64,000 nt of DNA from Ignelater luminosus (GCA_011009095.1 VTPC01004360.1:102921-166920); one strand, 5' to 3'; shown: positions 23,377 to 35,695, counted from the stretch's first letter. Translations and numbers: made by a program. The notes: a model not told the origin generated them from the sequence alone.

Positions 23377-23632
23377 TTTGATATCCATAGTATGTAAATA
23401 TGGATATCCTAGTACATTTGAATGTGATGAATATCCATAGTATATCCTGTGTGGATATCTATGGTATATCCTACGTGGATTTTCATAGTATATCCAATGT
23501 GGATGTACTGTGGACGTCCACTTTAGTGAAAAATGGATCACCTATGGATATCCATAAAACATCCCGTGGATGTAATATTGATATCCTATGGATGTATGAA
23601 TATCCAGTTGACATCCATCGGATATATTAGTG
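23377..23632. repeat. Degenerate GGATATCC / ATATCCATAG array
   Basis: About 250 bp made of repeated, often palindromic units related to ATGGATATCC and its complement, spaced roughly 20-30 bp apart. The long open frame across it is a by-product of the repetition. It could be a satellite fragment or the subterminal part of a transposon. Confidence 0.65.
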
Positions 23633-23641
23633 CTGTGTGGA

Positions 23642-24556
23642 AATCCTATTCTCCGACAAACAGAAAATTATAAAATTACTGCATTGTTAATTCCCTCATT
23701 TCCTCTCTTCTATTAATGTTATTTTACAATTAGATTTTGTAACAATAAAAATGCTTCACAGTGTATGCTAATTATAATATTCTTAGCAGAATTAGATACT
23801 TACTTGAAGGATGTTTAGATTTTTATAAAGTTGAAGAACTAAGTAGCGTGAAATAGCTAAACAAAACTTCTACAAATAACTGTAAAAAGTCATGGTCTAG
23901 TTCTGCTAAAAGTTTGTTAATTTAACAGAAAGTACTAAAAGAATTAATCAGTAGACTATTAATAAAAAAAAAAAACTGAACAATAAAGAACAGTCCTCTT
24001 ATTTTTTCTAAATACATATTACATTTATATATAATTTTTTTACTTGTTCTGAGAAAGGAATTATAATAAGGTATTCAGTTTCTATTTTTCTTCTTTATAA
24101 TAAAATTTTCAATCCATGGTAACAATTTTAATATCTTTCATGACATTTAGACATTTTCTTTTTATAAAAATTCTTAAAATTCAAAAATAAACTAAAGTTA
24201 ACAAGATTAATAAATATATTTAGCTTGATAAAAGTTTCAATAATTCATATAACTTCATCAAGGTGAAGAAAATCTCTTATGAATGCTCCTAGTACGATGA
24301 ACCTAAAGTGAAAATAAAAGTAGGACACTATATACTTTCACTAACTCCTTCTTTAAAAGACTGAGATAAACATTATGAAATCACAATATGTCTTCTGAAT
24401 ATTTTCATAGTGGATTTGAAATGTATAGAAAGTTAAGTTCATAATTTAATTAGAGGCTGACATACAAAAATCTATTCTCATATGTTATTTGCTTAGAGTG
24501 TGTACAGTTTATATAATATTAGGCAAATTGTGTTTTGATCAGTTCCACAAATTAAA
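23642..24556. other. Intergenic and promoter region of the DUF2236 gene
   Basis: AT-rich stretch without a recognised element. The promoter of the downstream plus-strand gene must lie here. Confidence 0.4.
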
Positions 24557-27500
24557 ATGGATGTTAACAATACTTACAAAGGTAAATTTGCATGATTAAA
24601 AAAATTATTTAATAAAATTTTATTTTCAGATCAAATTTGTGTAGAAGAGCAAATTAATTTATTTGTAAATGAATATACCCCAGAACCTTGTGATGGCTCA
24701 TGTACAAGATTTCATGATAAAGAAACATTACCAAAATTCTATGATGAGGAGAAATTTAAAATGTATGTTTGATTTTAAATTATAAGCAATTTTTTCTTTT
24801 TTGTAATGGGGTTTTTCAAATGCAAAGGCTTTTCACTAATTTCACAATGTTTTAGAGGCCAACAATTTTATCATAAACATCTTTTTTCAATGTTACTTGG
24901 AAAACTGCTTGGGCTTGTAACATTGTTATCAACACCAAGTATTTTAAAAATTTTAATTTTTACAAAAATGTCCAGTGAACCTATGACTGCATATAAGAGA
25001 TACATGGCTACAGTGTTCCATACATGTGTTTGGTATGAAAATGATTTCAAACCAGGTTCAAAGTGAGTTAATTCTTAATCAAATTCTGATTAAATGAACT
25101 TTTTTGTATTTTAATATTTTTGTATTTTAAGATTATGGCGATCAATTGCTGCAGTAAAGAACATGCATAATGCAGCATCTAAAAAGAGTTGTGCTATTGG
25201 TTCTCAACCAATCTTACAAAGAGATATGGGTCTGACACAGTTTGGTTTCATGGGTTTTGTTATTGTCAGGTCAGAATTGATTGGAATTCATAACGCTAGC
25301 CAGAAAGAACTAGAAGGATTTGTGCATCTTTGGAGAGTTATTGGATATATTCTTGGAATAGATGATAGGTATATGGTATACATAATAGAGTAAACGCACA
25401 AGTCATCAGTTTCTTAAACAATATTTGAAATTCAAACTCGTTTAAATGTAAAACTACATAATATTTATTAATGAAACTTTCTGTATAATTATGCATACAT
25501 AAATGGTATACATGTTCAACCATCAATAGCCAATATTTATTTAGTTTTATATTTAAAAAAAATAATAATTTATCAAAATCCGCACTTTTCCCCAGTAATA
25601 GGCCATTCTGTACTGGAAGTCTGCTGTCAAGTTCCCAGTAATTAAAATTAATCACCTGTTGTATTCAATATGAAGAAAGAGTACTGCTTTGATTTAACAA
25701 ACAAAAATTTCCATGAAGATGTTAACAAAAATACAAATGCAAGTCTCTCTTTAATAAAAAATGTATTATGGCAGTCATTTTAGCAAAATCACATTCTGAA
25801 AGTAACAAAAGGCTAATAATTGACAAATAATTTTTTATTTTCTGGAACGTAACATAAGACTTATAAGAACTAAGGATGGTAGATAACACAGAACTAAAAT
25901 TGCAGTTATTTTAGCTGCCACAATAATTTATTTGTAAAACAATAATTCATAAAGAGGTGGGCTACTGGAACTGGATGCTTTAGCTGTATTTATTCTACAT
26001 TCAGTGCAGTTGTATTTGAAAAGACTAGTGAACCTTTAAACCGTTTTAATGTTTTCATATTTTTTAACATCGTTTATTGATATCAAATATTACAACTGTT
26101 TCAACCTTGTTGGGTCTCACCCAATACTTATATACATCAGGCTGTTCTATAGTAATACAGGGTTTTCAAGAAAGGAGTGACTAATTTGAAACTCTATTGT
26201 TTCTGTTGATATACAGATTTATTTGTGTATGTTGGTATCATCATGATCAACCATTGTTGGAGTTTCATAATTCGAAAAATTGGTGCATACAGTGTTGAAC
26301 AGCATATTTATCGTGAAGCAGTTTCTTAAGTTTGAAAGTGCCAATGACATTTTAAGATTATACAGAGTGCTTTCGTAAAGTAGTGTATAAATTCATTAAA
26401 AATTCTGTAACAAACTTTTAGGAAAAACGTTCGGACCAATCAATTTTTATTTTTAAATGCGTATTCTTTTAAACAGAAAATATTTATACATGGCAACCCC
26501 TATACTTTATTACGGAATTACGGAATTTAAAAGAGCACATTTTTTACATACGGTAAGGTAATTATGGGTATAGGTCACATAAGAAAATTTTGAAGAAAAA
26601 CGACCTCAAAATTTCACAATATTAAATTTATTGTTGACAACATTCAAACAGAATTTATTCGCCGTCTTGGCCACTGTCAGGTTGCCAACGGTGCACAATT
26701 TGAACATTTAGTTTAGTTGTCTTTTCGCATTTTACATTATCAGTAAGTGTAATATTGTGAAATCTTGAGATCATTTTTCTTCAAAATTTTCTTATGTGAC
26801 CTCTAGCTATAATTACCTTACCATATGTAAAAAAATGTGCTCTTTTAAATTTCGTAATAAAATATAGGGGTTGCTATTAAAAAGAATTTTGATGACGTCG
26901 TACCTCTTAAATGACTCACCCTGTATAAATATTTTCTGTTTAAAAAAATGCGCATTTAAAAATAAAAATTGATCTGTCTGAGCGTTTTTCCTAAAAGTTC
27001 GTTCCTAAATTTTTAAAGTATTTATGCACTACTTTACGAAAGCATTGTATAGTGTAGAATAACGTTATTGTTTACTTAACATTGTGCAAAACCTCCCTAT
27101 TGAATCTCTAACGCTGGAATGTAGTCAGTAATTTTTTTAAGTACATATTACACTTTCAAAGTGAGAAGGCTGTGGTTGGAAATATTATTAAAGGAATTTG
27201 ATAAAATCATTACAATAATTGTCATTTTGAAAAATGACCAGACTCATCTATTTACATATTTGAATTGAAATTTTTTGGCCTACAAGTCAACATACTATTA
27301 TTTCCAATTTCCCCAACCTTTTTATTTTAAAGACAACACCTTGTATATTTTATGAAGTCTTAGTTATTTTATTTCTGTCTTAATATTTCAGGTTTAATAT
27401 CTGCCGAAGTTCAGTGGAAGAAACAAAACAGTTATGTGAAGCATTATTAGAAAGAATATTTGTTCCAAATATTAAAATGCAAGATCCACAGTACTTACAA

Positions 27501-27833
27501 ATGGCCGATGCATTAATTAACGGGATGCAAGTTATGGAGCCAAGCCTAGATACAAAAGCATATATGACATACTTGAACAAATTACTTAATTATAATCTAA
27601 ACAATAACGAAAGTAAAATACCTGATATAGAACTAACCAGTTATCAACGTTTTTTAGTTAATGTAATTTCATTAGTCACGTATTACCTCAAGTACAATGT
27701 GGTACGATGGATTTATAATATCAAACAAATTATTTCATTCTGGTTATTAAGACATTTTCCTTTTATTGCATTCTTTAAATTCAGTTATAAAAATTCTTAC
27801 GTTTCTATTCATATTGATAGAAAAAGTACATAG
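24557..27833 (+). CDS. DUF2236 / MpaB-like (ER-bound oxygenase family) membrane protein, 347 aa
   Basis: Member of the MpaB/rubber-oxygenase (DUF2236) superfamily, haem-binding alpha-helical proteins that include fungal MpaB and bacterial latex-clearing protein. The animal members have no established substrate. Exons: 24557-24581, 24630-24762, 24856-25062, 25132-25368, 27392-27833; 1,044 nt with matching phases. Features: GQQFYHKHLFSMLLGKLLGL (about residues 54-73), RYMATVFHTCVWYENDFKPG, a conserved-type VKNMHNAASK segment with the likely functional His, RDMGLTQFGFMGF, and EGFVHLWRVIGYILGIDDRFN, the best family signature. A hydrophobic C-terminal region (VISLVTYYL, FWLLRHFPFIAFF) suggests membrane anchoring. 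Intron 4 (2.0 kb) carries a transposon. The start is the first ATG after upstream stops, in an AAAATGG context. Family assignment is from memory of insect homologues; the function is not known. Confidence 0.85.
26363..27047. mobile_element. TA-flanked inverted-repeat element in the DUF2236 gene intron
   Basis: Element of 685 bp. The left terminus CAGAGTGCTTTCGTAAAGT mirrors the right terminus, with inverted arms of about 270-290 bp and a short centre of about 120 bp. TA flanks both ends. The arms share AAAATTTTCTTATGTGACC and ATTACCTTACC in opposite orientation. No coding capacity. Probable Tc1/mariner-type non-autonomous element. Confidence 0.72.
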
Positions 27834-27918
27834 AATTATTATTTATATTATACGTACTTTGTTGTCATCACATTGTATATGTTTTAAAATAAGTTAAAAT
27901 TATACATTATTTTCAATA

Positions 27919-29839
27919 TTAAATTAAATCAAATTCTTCAAATTTAGGCATTTCGCATGGTTTTATACTATCAGGTTTAAGCATTTCAGTAAGAGAACAT
28001 GCTAAAGGTTTTATGAAAAAGTATGCATGATTTAAAGCCTGAAACAATTTTGTTACAGTATCTACGTACCTGATTTCATAATAAAATGTGGTACATACCT
28101 CTCGGGCATTTAATCTCTTGCAGTGATTGTACAATAAAAAATTCTTAATTAAATCTAGACTTTCATCAGCAATATCTGGTACTATTGCATTCCAACTAAG
28201 ACCTGAACTATAAGAAAATGTAATTTTATTGTAATCAGGTAACTTTGCTAAACCAGGCCATGATTCTTCATTTGGTGTCCCCAAGGTGTGCAAGACAATT
28301 GCTAACTGTTCAATATCAGTTTCACCCTTTAAGAATAATAAACATGTACATTTGGAAAAATTTACAAAACTGTGTCCCAGAGACAAACTATATTAAGCCC
28401 AAATTTAGCAAAACTGGTGTAACGGTGGGTAAAGAAAACCAACCATTATCGCCAGAAATGTAATGATATAATGGAGTAAAGCTTACCTTAATATTATTAA
28501 ATGATTAACTAACTAACAAAGGGGTAAGTATGTTATAAATAATTATTTTTCTTCAACAAATCAAACATGAACGCAAATGAAATATAAAATCAAATTCAAA
28601 TTATTACAAATGCATTAAATAATTGTTACAACTACAAAAAGGTCTTGTACATAATATTGCTACATGAAAAAATGATTTTAAACTACTGTAAATGATAAAA
28701 AGTAAAGAATTACTATCAGTGACAAAATATAGAGAACTTACTATCTAAAGCATAATTCCTTCGCTTTTTATAACTTTGTTGTTACCACTCATGACAAGGG
28801 CCCCACGCATTTCAAGAAATTGCACTAGGTGGTCCTTCTTAAAAGTACATCAATGCAGGACTTACCTAAAAAAATGACTGTGTCTCCTTGAAATCTCACA
28901 AAGGCTTCTAAGTATGATAAACTAACATTCCTTTTCATGGGAATTTTACATATTACACAATATTTCTCAAATTAAATTCATTTTAAATTTCGTAACTTAC
29001 TACTTCCAACAATTGGGTTAGAATGTTAAATGAATTATATTTTCATTTACTATTTTGGACTTAACATAGTTTGCCTTTGAGGAATAGAAATGTACATAGA
29101 CATACAGGAAATAATGGAGTTTTATTGTACAATTCAGACATAATACATCCAACAGCCCACATATCTACCGCAGTTGTATAATTATGCGAACCATATAATA
29201 ATTCTGGAGCTCTATACCATCTAGTTGCTACTTGATGTGAATATTGTCTGTTTGGTTCATTCTTTACATAAATTCTTGCTAAACCAAAATCAGCTATTTT
29301 TAATGTACCATCCTGAGCTATTAACAGATTTGCAGGCTTTAAGTCCTACAAACATCGATTATTATTAAAGAAAAAAGGGGGGGAGAAGAGAGTTACAGCA
29401 CATTTACCCTATGCATTATATGGTTTTCATGCATATACTTGACACCAAACAAAAGCATTTTCATATAACATTTAATTTGGGCTTCATTTAAAGGATTATC
29501 AGTATCTCTTAAAACATCATAAAGACTAGAAGGTAAGTATTCCATTACTAGCACAAAACCCATTCCATGTGGGATTATATTTAACAATTTCACTATCTGA
29601 AATAAGAGTTTCTACTTTATTGAAGTATAACATAAATGTTTAAGACCACATACATAATCAGAATTAAGCACTTGTAAGCTTGCAATTTCTCTCATCACGT
29701 TTACCGGTATACCTTCATCTAAATTTTTTATTATCAATTTTTTTAATGCAACTTCAGTTCCAGTAAATTTATTAACACCTTTCATCACGTACCCATGAGC
29801 ACCTTCTCCAATTCTTCCCAAAACAGTATACTGATTCAT
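27919..29839 (-). CDS. CDK20: Cyclin-dependent kinase 20 (CCRK), complete, 320 aa
   Basis: Ser/Thr protein kinase related to CDK7. Vertebrate CDK20 acts in ciliogenesis and Hedgehog signalling through the kinase ICK and in cell-cycle control. Exons (minus): 29654-29839, 29408-29596, 29106-29345, 28099-28326, 27919-28038; all are multiples of three, joined in phase 0, 963 nt. Kinase landmarks: glycine loop [11 protein letters not shown] (about residues 8-18), VALKKL with the ATP-binding Lys, [10 protein letters not shown] (catalytic Asp126), DFG at 144-146, [14 protein letters not shown] in the activation segment, and [20 protein letters not shown]. The CCRK-specific match is [16 protein letters not shown] at the start and [20 protein letters not shown] in the C lobe. 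Shorter than human (346 aa) because the C-terminal tail is reduced. Its 3' end converges on the DUF2236 gene with only 85 bp between stop codons. Confidence 0.95.
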
Positions 29840-30103
29840 TTCCAGTCTGTAATTTAAAATTAAAACTTAGGTTAGGTTGATGTAAACAAAACAATTTTCC
29901 ACAAACGCTTTTCAGCAATTTCCACAAACCAAAATAACTCAAAATTTTACTTTAATAACACCCTGCTACAACAATTCTTCAGTACACAATTATTTCAAAA
30001 TTAGAGATACTCAGAATTAAATTTACAGAAAAATCAATAGATGCCAAGGACCACACAAACAAACTTAGTTTAGAGAAAAACCATGGTTTATAAAGAAAAT
30101 TAG

Positions 30104-30109
30104 TTTATT
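30104..30109 (-). terminator. Candidate GST polyadenylation signal AATAAA
   Basis: AATAAA on the minus strand about 33 nt after the GST stop codon; the only canonical signal in the 300-bp gap before CDK20. Confidence 0.45.
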
Positions 30110-30141
30110 CAAAAATATATCAATATTCCAGTACAAGATTG

Positions 30142-31020
30142 TCATAATTGTCCTGGTGATAATTTGCTACGAACAGCTTTTCCAAACTGATCTGCTCCTG
30201 CTTGATTTGCTTCGGCATATCCTGGAATTTCCAAAGCACATCTAGAAACCCAAGCATTTACATTTGCATAAGGTGTCAAATCCCATCCAACAGCCTAGAA
30301 AATACAAGAATAGAATTTTAAAGCTATTGACTTAAACTTGTTCCATATAACAACATACAGCAATACTAGAAACTGAGGCAACCAAAGAACAATCAGCAAT
30401 TGTTAATTTATCTCCACAGACAAAGTTATTTCCTTCCAAGAAAATGTCTAAGAATCCCAAAGCTTCATCCAAATTGGTTTTGTGTTCATCATAAATTTCG
30501 ATTTCCCCCAAGAACAGAATTGGAAACTATTAGGTACGCAAATTGTTAACAAAACTATAGTTTACAATAGTTAAGTTTATTTATACATACACATATTGCC
30601 CTAATACGTGGATAAAGAGTTCCACAATCAAAGTTGAGACGTTGATCAACTATTGCTTTTTGTTTCAAATCTTTTGGATATAAGCTGTCATCTTTTGCAT
30701 ACGTTCTCACTAAATAAGCTGCTATTGCCCTGCTTTCCCATACAATAAAATCACCATCAACCAATGTTGGTACAGTATGTTGTGGATTTATCTACAATTA
30801 AGAATATTTTTAAACAATAAAATAAATTATTTAGTATATGTAATAAATTGAACACATAACCTATAAAAAATATATTTACTTTTACAAAATCAGGTTCAAG
30901 CTGCTTTTTTGCAAACAAATCGACTATTTGTACATCTACATCAATACCAATAGCACGTGCAGCTAAAAGGGCACCTCTACTGGGTGCTGAGGGTGGAAAA
31001 TGATACAATGTAACACCCAT
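30142..31020 (-). CDS. Delta-class glutathione S-transferase, complete, 220 aa
   Basis: Cytosolic GST that conjugates glutathione to electrophiles; delta class is insect/arthropod-specific and often linked to insecticide detoxification. Exons (minus): 30880-31020, 30591-30791, 30359-30526, 30142-30294; all in phase 0, 663 nt. N-terminal thioredoxin-like domain: [20 protein letters not shown] places the catalytic Ser at about residue 11, [14 protein letters not shown] has the cis-Pro, and [11 protein letters not shown] has the Glu-Ser pair that binds glutathione. The C-terminal helical domain begins [20 protein letters not shown] with GTLYPRI, typical of delta class. Length matches the family (about 210-220). 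The start is the ATG giving MGVTLYHF; the in-frame GTG three codons upstream is not used. Only one copy is seen here, unlike the clusters common in insects. Confidence 0.93.
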
Positions 31021-31748
31021 GCTTTTCACTCAAAACACTTTCACTTGGCTATTACTAAAACACTGGTAACTTAGAATAATATATTTGTTGGTTCTTGTAA
31101 CAAAGATGCAAGTATCAAGAGACATGGACCACATATTGGTCAATGACCTAAGAAGCAGTAACATCATTTCACTTTTTCATTCTGTAAAATAATTTGGAGA
31201 ATTGGAACAGGCACCAATAATTATTTTAACTTCTAAGTACCAAGTTAGGTAAATAAAATGCAACATACTTTTCTATTTTGATTATAATATAAATTATTAC
31301 TTTTGTTATAAATCAAAATTAAATTATTCACAGAGCATTTATGAGATAATAATCACATATACACAACACGTTATGTTTAAACTTTGACATTATAAATCAT
31401 TAAAAGAATAATTTACCTTTACACTGAAGACTTATACACTAGGTTTAACTTAAATACAGTTTACTCTAAAATTAATAAGGAATATCTATAATGCCAAAGC
31501 ACAAAATTCAACACTTAACATTTACAAATTAGTTATAAACATATGTTTTAAAATTAATAATCTGAAGTACGTCAATCATAAATAACTTGTGGTTTCTTTT
31601 ACTTTACAAGATATTGGCAGTCTTACAGGTAATGAAACATAGAACTTAAGGATAACATTACTACCTAGAAGGCGCTTTTAATTAATACACAATGTTAACA
31701 AAAATATTTGGAAAATGAAATATTTGCTTATATACAGATCAAGGAGAA

Positions 31749-32402
31749 TTAACCCCACAAGTCTTCTGATCTACCAAATTTGAAAATAAGAGATGCCACA
31801 AATATGAAGGCATTCTGTAAAAACAATCCTACACCAGGCCACTGATGCTCTACTTCTAAAAGTTAAAGAAAATATTATTATGTGTATGTATAAGGATTAA
31901 ATAATATCCTACTTGCTCCAACAAAGTCAGCAAACAAAATCCAACAAGATGCAATTACTGATGCAAAGCCCATTACAAAACCTAAGAAAAGCCAAATTCT
32001 GGATCCTCTTGGTCCCAAACATCCACCTTCGTATGCATCACCACGAATCTGTTATCATATAATAGAAAAAAGAGCATTAAAATATAATAAAAGATAGAAC
32101 CATACAATACCTGTGCATTTGTCACGGAATTCACCATTATTAAAGATAACGTCCCAACAACACCACACATGTGATATCCTGCAGCGACAGAACCTGAATA
32201 TACACTACCAGCATCTATTATAATCCACCATCCTATAAAAAACTGTAACAATACAAAAAATTATTTTTTAAGAGAACAAGCAAGAAATAATGACAAATAC
32301 TACCAAAAACCCTGCCAACATTGATGCCAGGGCGTTTCTTCTGTTATCACCTTCAAACCATATACATGGAGGTATGTTAATGTTTTCAAATAAACTTGCC
32401 AT
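31749..32402 (-). CDS. TMEM50A: Transmembrane protein 50A-like (small membrane protein 1), complete, 157 aa
   Basis: Small four-pass membrane protein of the UPF0220/TMEM50 family; yeast Vps68 is a relative, pointing to an endosomal or ER membrane role. Exons (minus): 32304-32402, 32111-32242, 31913-32048, 31749-31855; 474 nt. Signatures: [15 protein letters not shown] (TM segment), [45 protein letters not shown] and the C-terminal [11 protein letters not shown], which nearly matches vertebrate TMEM50A. The length equals the human protein. The donor of exon 3 must be CAA|GTAGGA; the nearby GCAAGT would put a stop in frame. Biochemical function is not established. Confidence 0.94.
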
Positions 32403-33347
32403 TTTATTATTCTTAGTTATTAAATTATTATAACTTTAAAGTGTTTTGTTTCAATAATATAACACTTTTTTGACAACGTAAATGTTTGTATCACAACCTG
32501 TCAATGCCTGTCATTATTCTTTGTTGCTGTCAAAATAATAATTTTGCTTACTACAAAAAAGGATTGCTCATTTCCATAAACTAAAATGACATGCTATGGT
32601 AGTGACGTAATCTGTGGACCCAGTATAATAAAAGTCCCTCAACAACGCAGTGTTGTGTTTCTTGACATATTTTAATTACGTATTTTGCTTCGTACGAACT
32701 AAAATCAGATCTGAATGTGTTTTATCCTATCTTATTTTAAACATAAGATATCTATTAGTTATTTCAGTCAGTAAAATCTCAAAGAACCTCGAATCAAAAG
32801 CATTTTTATGACGTTTAAACAAACTTTCATAAGATAATAGCCAAAATTAAAATAGCACGGTTCCTCGAAAATACATATGAGTTAACTTTTATTAATTTTA
32901 CTTTTTACTTTGGATGAATCTAAGTTAAAAAGATTTATTTGCGATTAAATCTAAATTTAATTGGCATCGTTATTTAAATAATTCTTTTGGTTACGATAAA
33001 GGCGGGGAGCTGGTGTAACGATGCCATCACTTTTTAATTTGAATCTCATCTAAATGCAAAATTGTGAGCAGTAACGCCAACTTCGGTCAAACATAGACTT
33101 CTAATGACTAGTGATGACGTCGAACTACTGAAAGTCACGGAAATTCATCCAAACAATGTTGATTTGCTATAGTTTTTATATGGAAACAAACTTTTAAAAT
33201 TTAATTGTAATATAAAATAATTTAAAAATAAGTATTTTGTTAAAATGTAATAAAAAGAAGTACAACGAAACCTGTTAAGATGAACACCTCCGTATATCGA
33301 ACACCTGCCCAAGTTGAACGGTTTTTGTAGGAACAATTTATTTGTTC
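32403..33347. other. Upstream region of TMEM50A
   Basis: AT-rich; must contain the TMEM50A promoter. No coding exon or recognised repeat. Confidence 0.4.
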
Positions 33348-33350
33348 TTA

Positions 33351-35217
33351 GCCTCGTTTGTCACGATGCAGAATTTTGTACATTTTTTAATACAAAAATT
33401 TGCATACAAAAACTGCAATTTTTCACAAGTTTTATTACATTTGCTGTTTGTAACAGTAGCTAAATTTTGTACAAATTCATATGAATGAGCATGCGCACTA
33501 TTATTATTATGAGTAATATTTTGTGTACTAAGGTTGGCGCAAGGTGTGGGTTGGCTATCTCAAATGTCAAAGCCAATTTGTTTTTGTTTAGGAAAATCTT
33601 GAGGTTAAGTAGGACTCGACTAACCTATAAAACAAGTGAGAGAATAGTTGTAAATAAAACTGTGTCAGAAGATAGTGACACCAGTGATGTGCGTTGACAC
33701 GTCAACAATGATTGTTGACATTTTCGTGTCAACAATTTGTCAACAATTGATTTTTCACGTCAAAAATGTCAACAATGTTGACAATGTGTCAACAATGCCG
33801 ACAATGTGTCAACAATGTCAACAATGTGTCAACTTTGCAAATAAAGTAGGATTCTGCACATTTTTCGTTAAACCTAACCTGTAAACACAGGTGCTAAAAT
33901 AAGCTAAAATGTCTAATAAGATCATTAATAAGATGTTCAAGACAATTCAAGAATCAAAATGGCTGAAAGGCCCAAGAATAAGAATTTTGATGAATTGGGT
34001 TTTCAGTTATAAAAAACTGTGACAGTAACTGAAGATGAAAAAAAACCAAAATATTATTTAAATAAAATGGCATTAAAAAACTAAATCCTATGTATTTATT
34101 CTTATTTCCATGGAATCAGTAAAATTACAAGTATGTTTACTCATAGCTCCATAGGCCCATACTAAGATTTTTAGTTCGGATATGTGGGGGCACAGTTTTT
34201 GGTCTGCGCACGCTAAACTGTAGACCGCGCGCTTGTAGGGGAGGTTATATATGCAGTTGATATTCAAATTTCACAACTAATGTAACTTACCAACACTCAA
34301 CAATTTCACTAATTCACTTACAGAATATGCAAGTTGATTTCATTTAAATAATACAATCTTTTATGAGATTATTTCTTTGAAGATTAAGGTTAGGTTTTTT
34401 ATCCCTCTACTTCTGGACAGAAAATAGTGCTCTGCGCATAGACCGCGAATTTCTTGAAGTGGAAAACAAAATGTAGGGGAAGTGATCCAACTGATTCTGT
34501 AAGGTATAAACTGTGGTGGGGGCAATTCTAGCAATGTGACAGTTAGTATACATAGGTATCTTAATGCAAAAGATTTTATTAATTGAAAAAACAAATGCTA
34601 ACATGATGAACAACATCCTAGCATTTATTTTTTTTCTAATTAAAATTATTCTATACGTACATTAGACTTGAAAGTACTTAAGCATCTCACAATTCCCCGT
34701 GCCTCCTATTTACTTCACTCCTTCACATACTTTAAGTCAAATAAAAATTATTGTAATAAACTATTTAAGATTTAAATAATAAAGGAAAAATCAAGTTTAA
34801 CAGCTTTGCGCATGTGCATTCATAATGTCTAAATTGTTGACATTGTTGACATAGTTGACATCAATAAGGTCATGTCAGCAATTAGAATTGTTGACATGTC
34901 AACAATGAATTGTTGACGTCGACATTGTTGACACGCACATCACTGAGTGACACTGATTTAGAAAATGCAGCAGCTCGTATACTGTAATTGTTAAGTTTAT
35001 CTAGTGCACGAGGTGCACGCCCACTACTCCACAAATAGCTTTTCTGCACCGATCCAGGCGCAGATCTTGCACAAAAAATAGAACAAGTTCTAAAATTTTC
35101 TACACAATACATTGTACAGTTTCTTGAGAGGTATTTTTCTGCTTGCAAAGATGCAGTTTTGCGTCCTTGAAAAACTACAAAAAAATGTACAAAATTTTGC
35201 ATCGTGACCAACGGGCC
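33351..35217. mobile_element. PIF/Harbinger-like element with TTA duplication, split by a hAT insertion
   Basis: The termini GCCTCGTTTGTCACGATGC and, inverted, GGCCCGTTGGTCACGATGC are matched, and the inner repeat AATTTTGTACATTTTTT continues on both sides. The flanks are TTA (33348-33350 and 35218-35220), the usual PIF/Harbinger target. Excluding the inner hAT (1,264 bp plus one 8-bp duplication) the element is about 595 bp. Read on the plus strand across the empty hAT site, an open frame would run from about 33590 and end shortly after in DLENAAARIL, so it may hold the end of a decayed gene. No transposase motif seen. Confidence 0.75.
33682..34945. mobile_element. hAT-type non-autonomous element, perfect 8-bp target duplication
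   Basis: Element of 1,264 bp. Termini CAGTGATGTGCGT and ACGCACATCACTG are exact inverse complements. It is flanked by a perfect 8-bp duplication, AGTGACAC, at 33674-33681 and 34946-34953, diagnostic of hAT transposition. Each end carries an array of GTCAACAATG / CATTGTTGAC units (about 33690-33840 and, inverted, 34835-34935), probably transposase binding sites. The interior shows no transposase. It sits inside the Harbinger-like element at 33351-35217. Confidence 0.92.
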
Positions 35218-35239
35218 TTATTATACAGGGCTTTTATTT

Positions 35240-35555
35240 GAAAACTTCCCACCTTGAGTAACTCTTTGATTAGTAGAATTATCAAAAATCGCTAAAACAC
35301 GTCGATTTTGTTTTGGAGGGGGACATTTAATAACCTATTCTAATCAGTCGGGAAACTTTCGCCCTCCCCCCAACCACCCCCTCCCTAAAATTCTAAATGG
35401 TACTACCCCATGTCCGATACATCATTTTAAAGGGTATAAAATTCTTGGTCTTTTGCACCAAAGAAAATTAAAATCGGTCCAGCCGTTCGCGAACTAAAGA
35501 CAGAAACGTATTAATTGCATTAAATACATTTCTGTCTGTAGTTCACGAACGGCTT
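35240..35555. repeat. Dispersed repeat, family A copy
   Basis: Contains GGGTATAAAATTCT, AAAGAAAATTAAAATCGG, GCGAACTAAAGACAGAAACG and a short palindrome at about 35487-35553, the same order as in the block at 5895-8502. No coding capacity. Confidence 0.55.
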
Positions 35556-35695
35556 AGGTATAAAAAAGAAATTGGGTACTTCACAGTAACTACTTCTTTT
35601 TCCTACATTTAAATCAAATATTTATTTTTTAATTAACTTATAGTACTATCCCTATTATCACAATTAAATTTTCAAGGTTTCTCTCATAAACTATA

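Noticed and set aside
23400..23630. 76-codon open frame in the GGATATCC array
   Set aside because: The peptide (repeats of MDIH/VDIY) is a translation of the DNA repeat, not a gene.
31913..31918. GCAAGT as a possible GC donor in TMEM50A exon 3
   Set aside because: Using it would place an in-frame TAG directly in the next exon; the GTAGGA donor restores a conserved sequence.
33690..33840. GTCAACAATG repeats as a CRISPR-like or satellite array
   Set aside because: Eukaryotic context, no spacer regularity, and the array lies just inside the terminus of a hAT element with a perfect 8-bp duplication.
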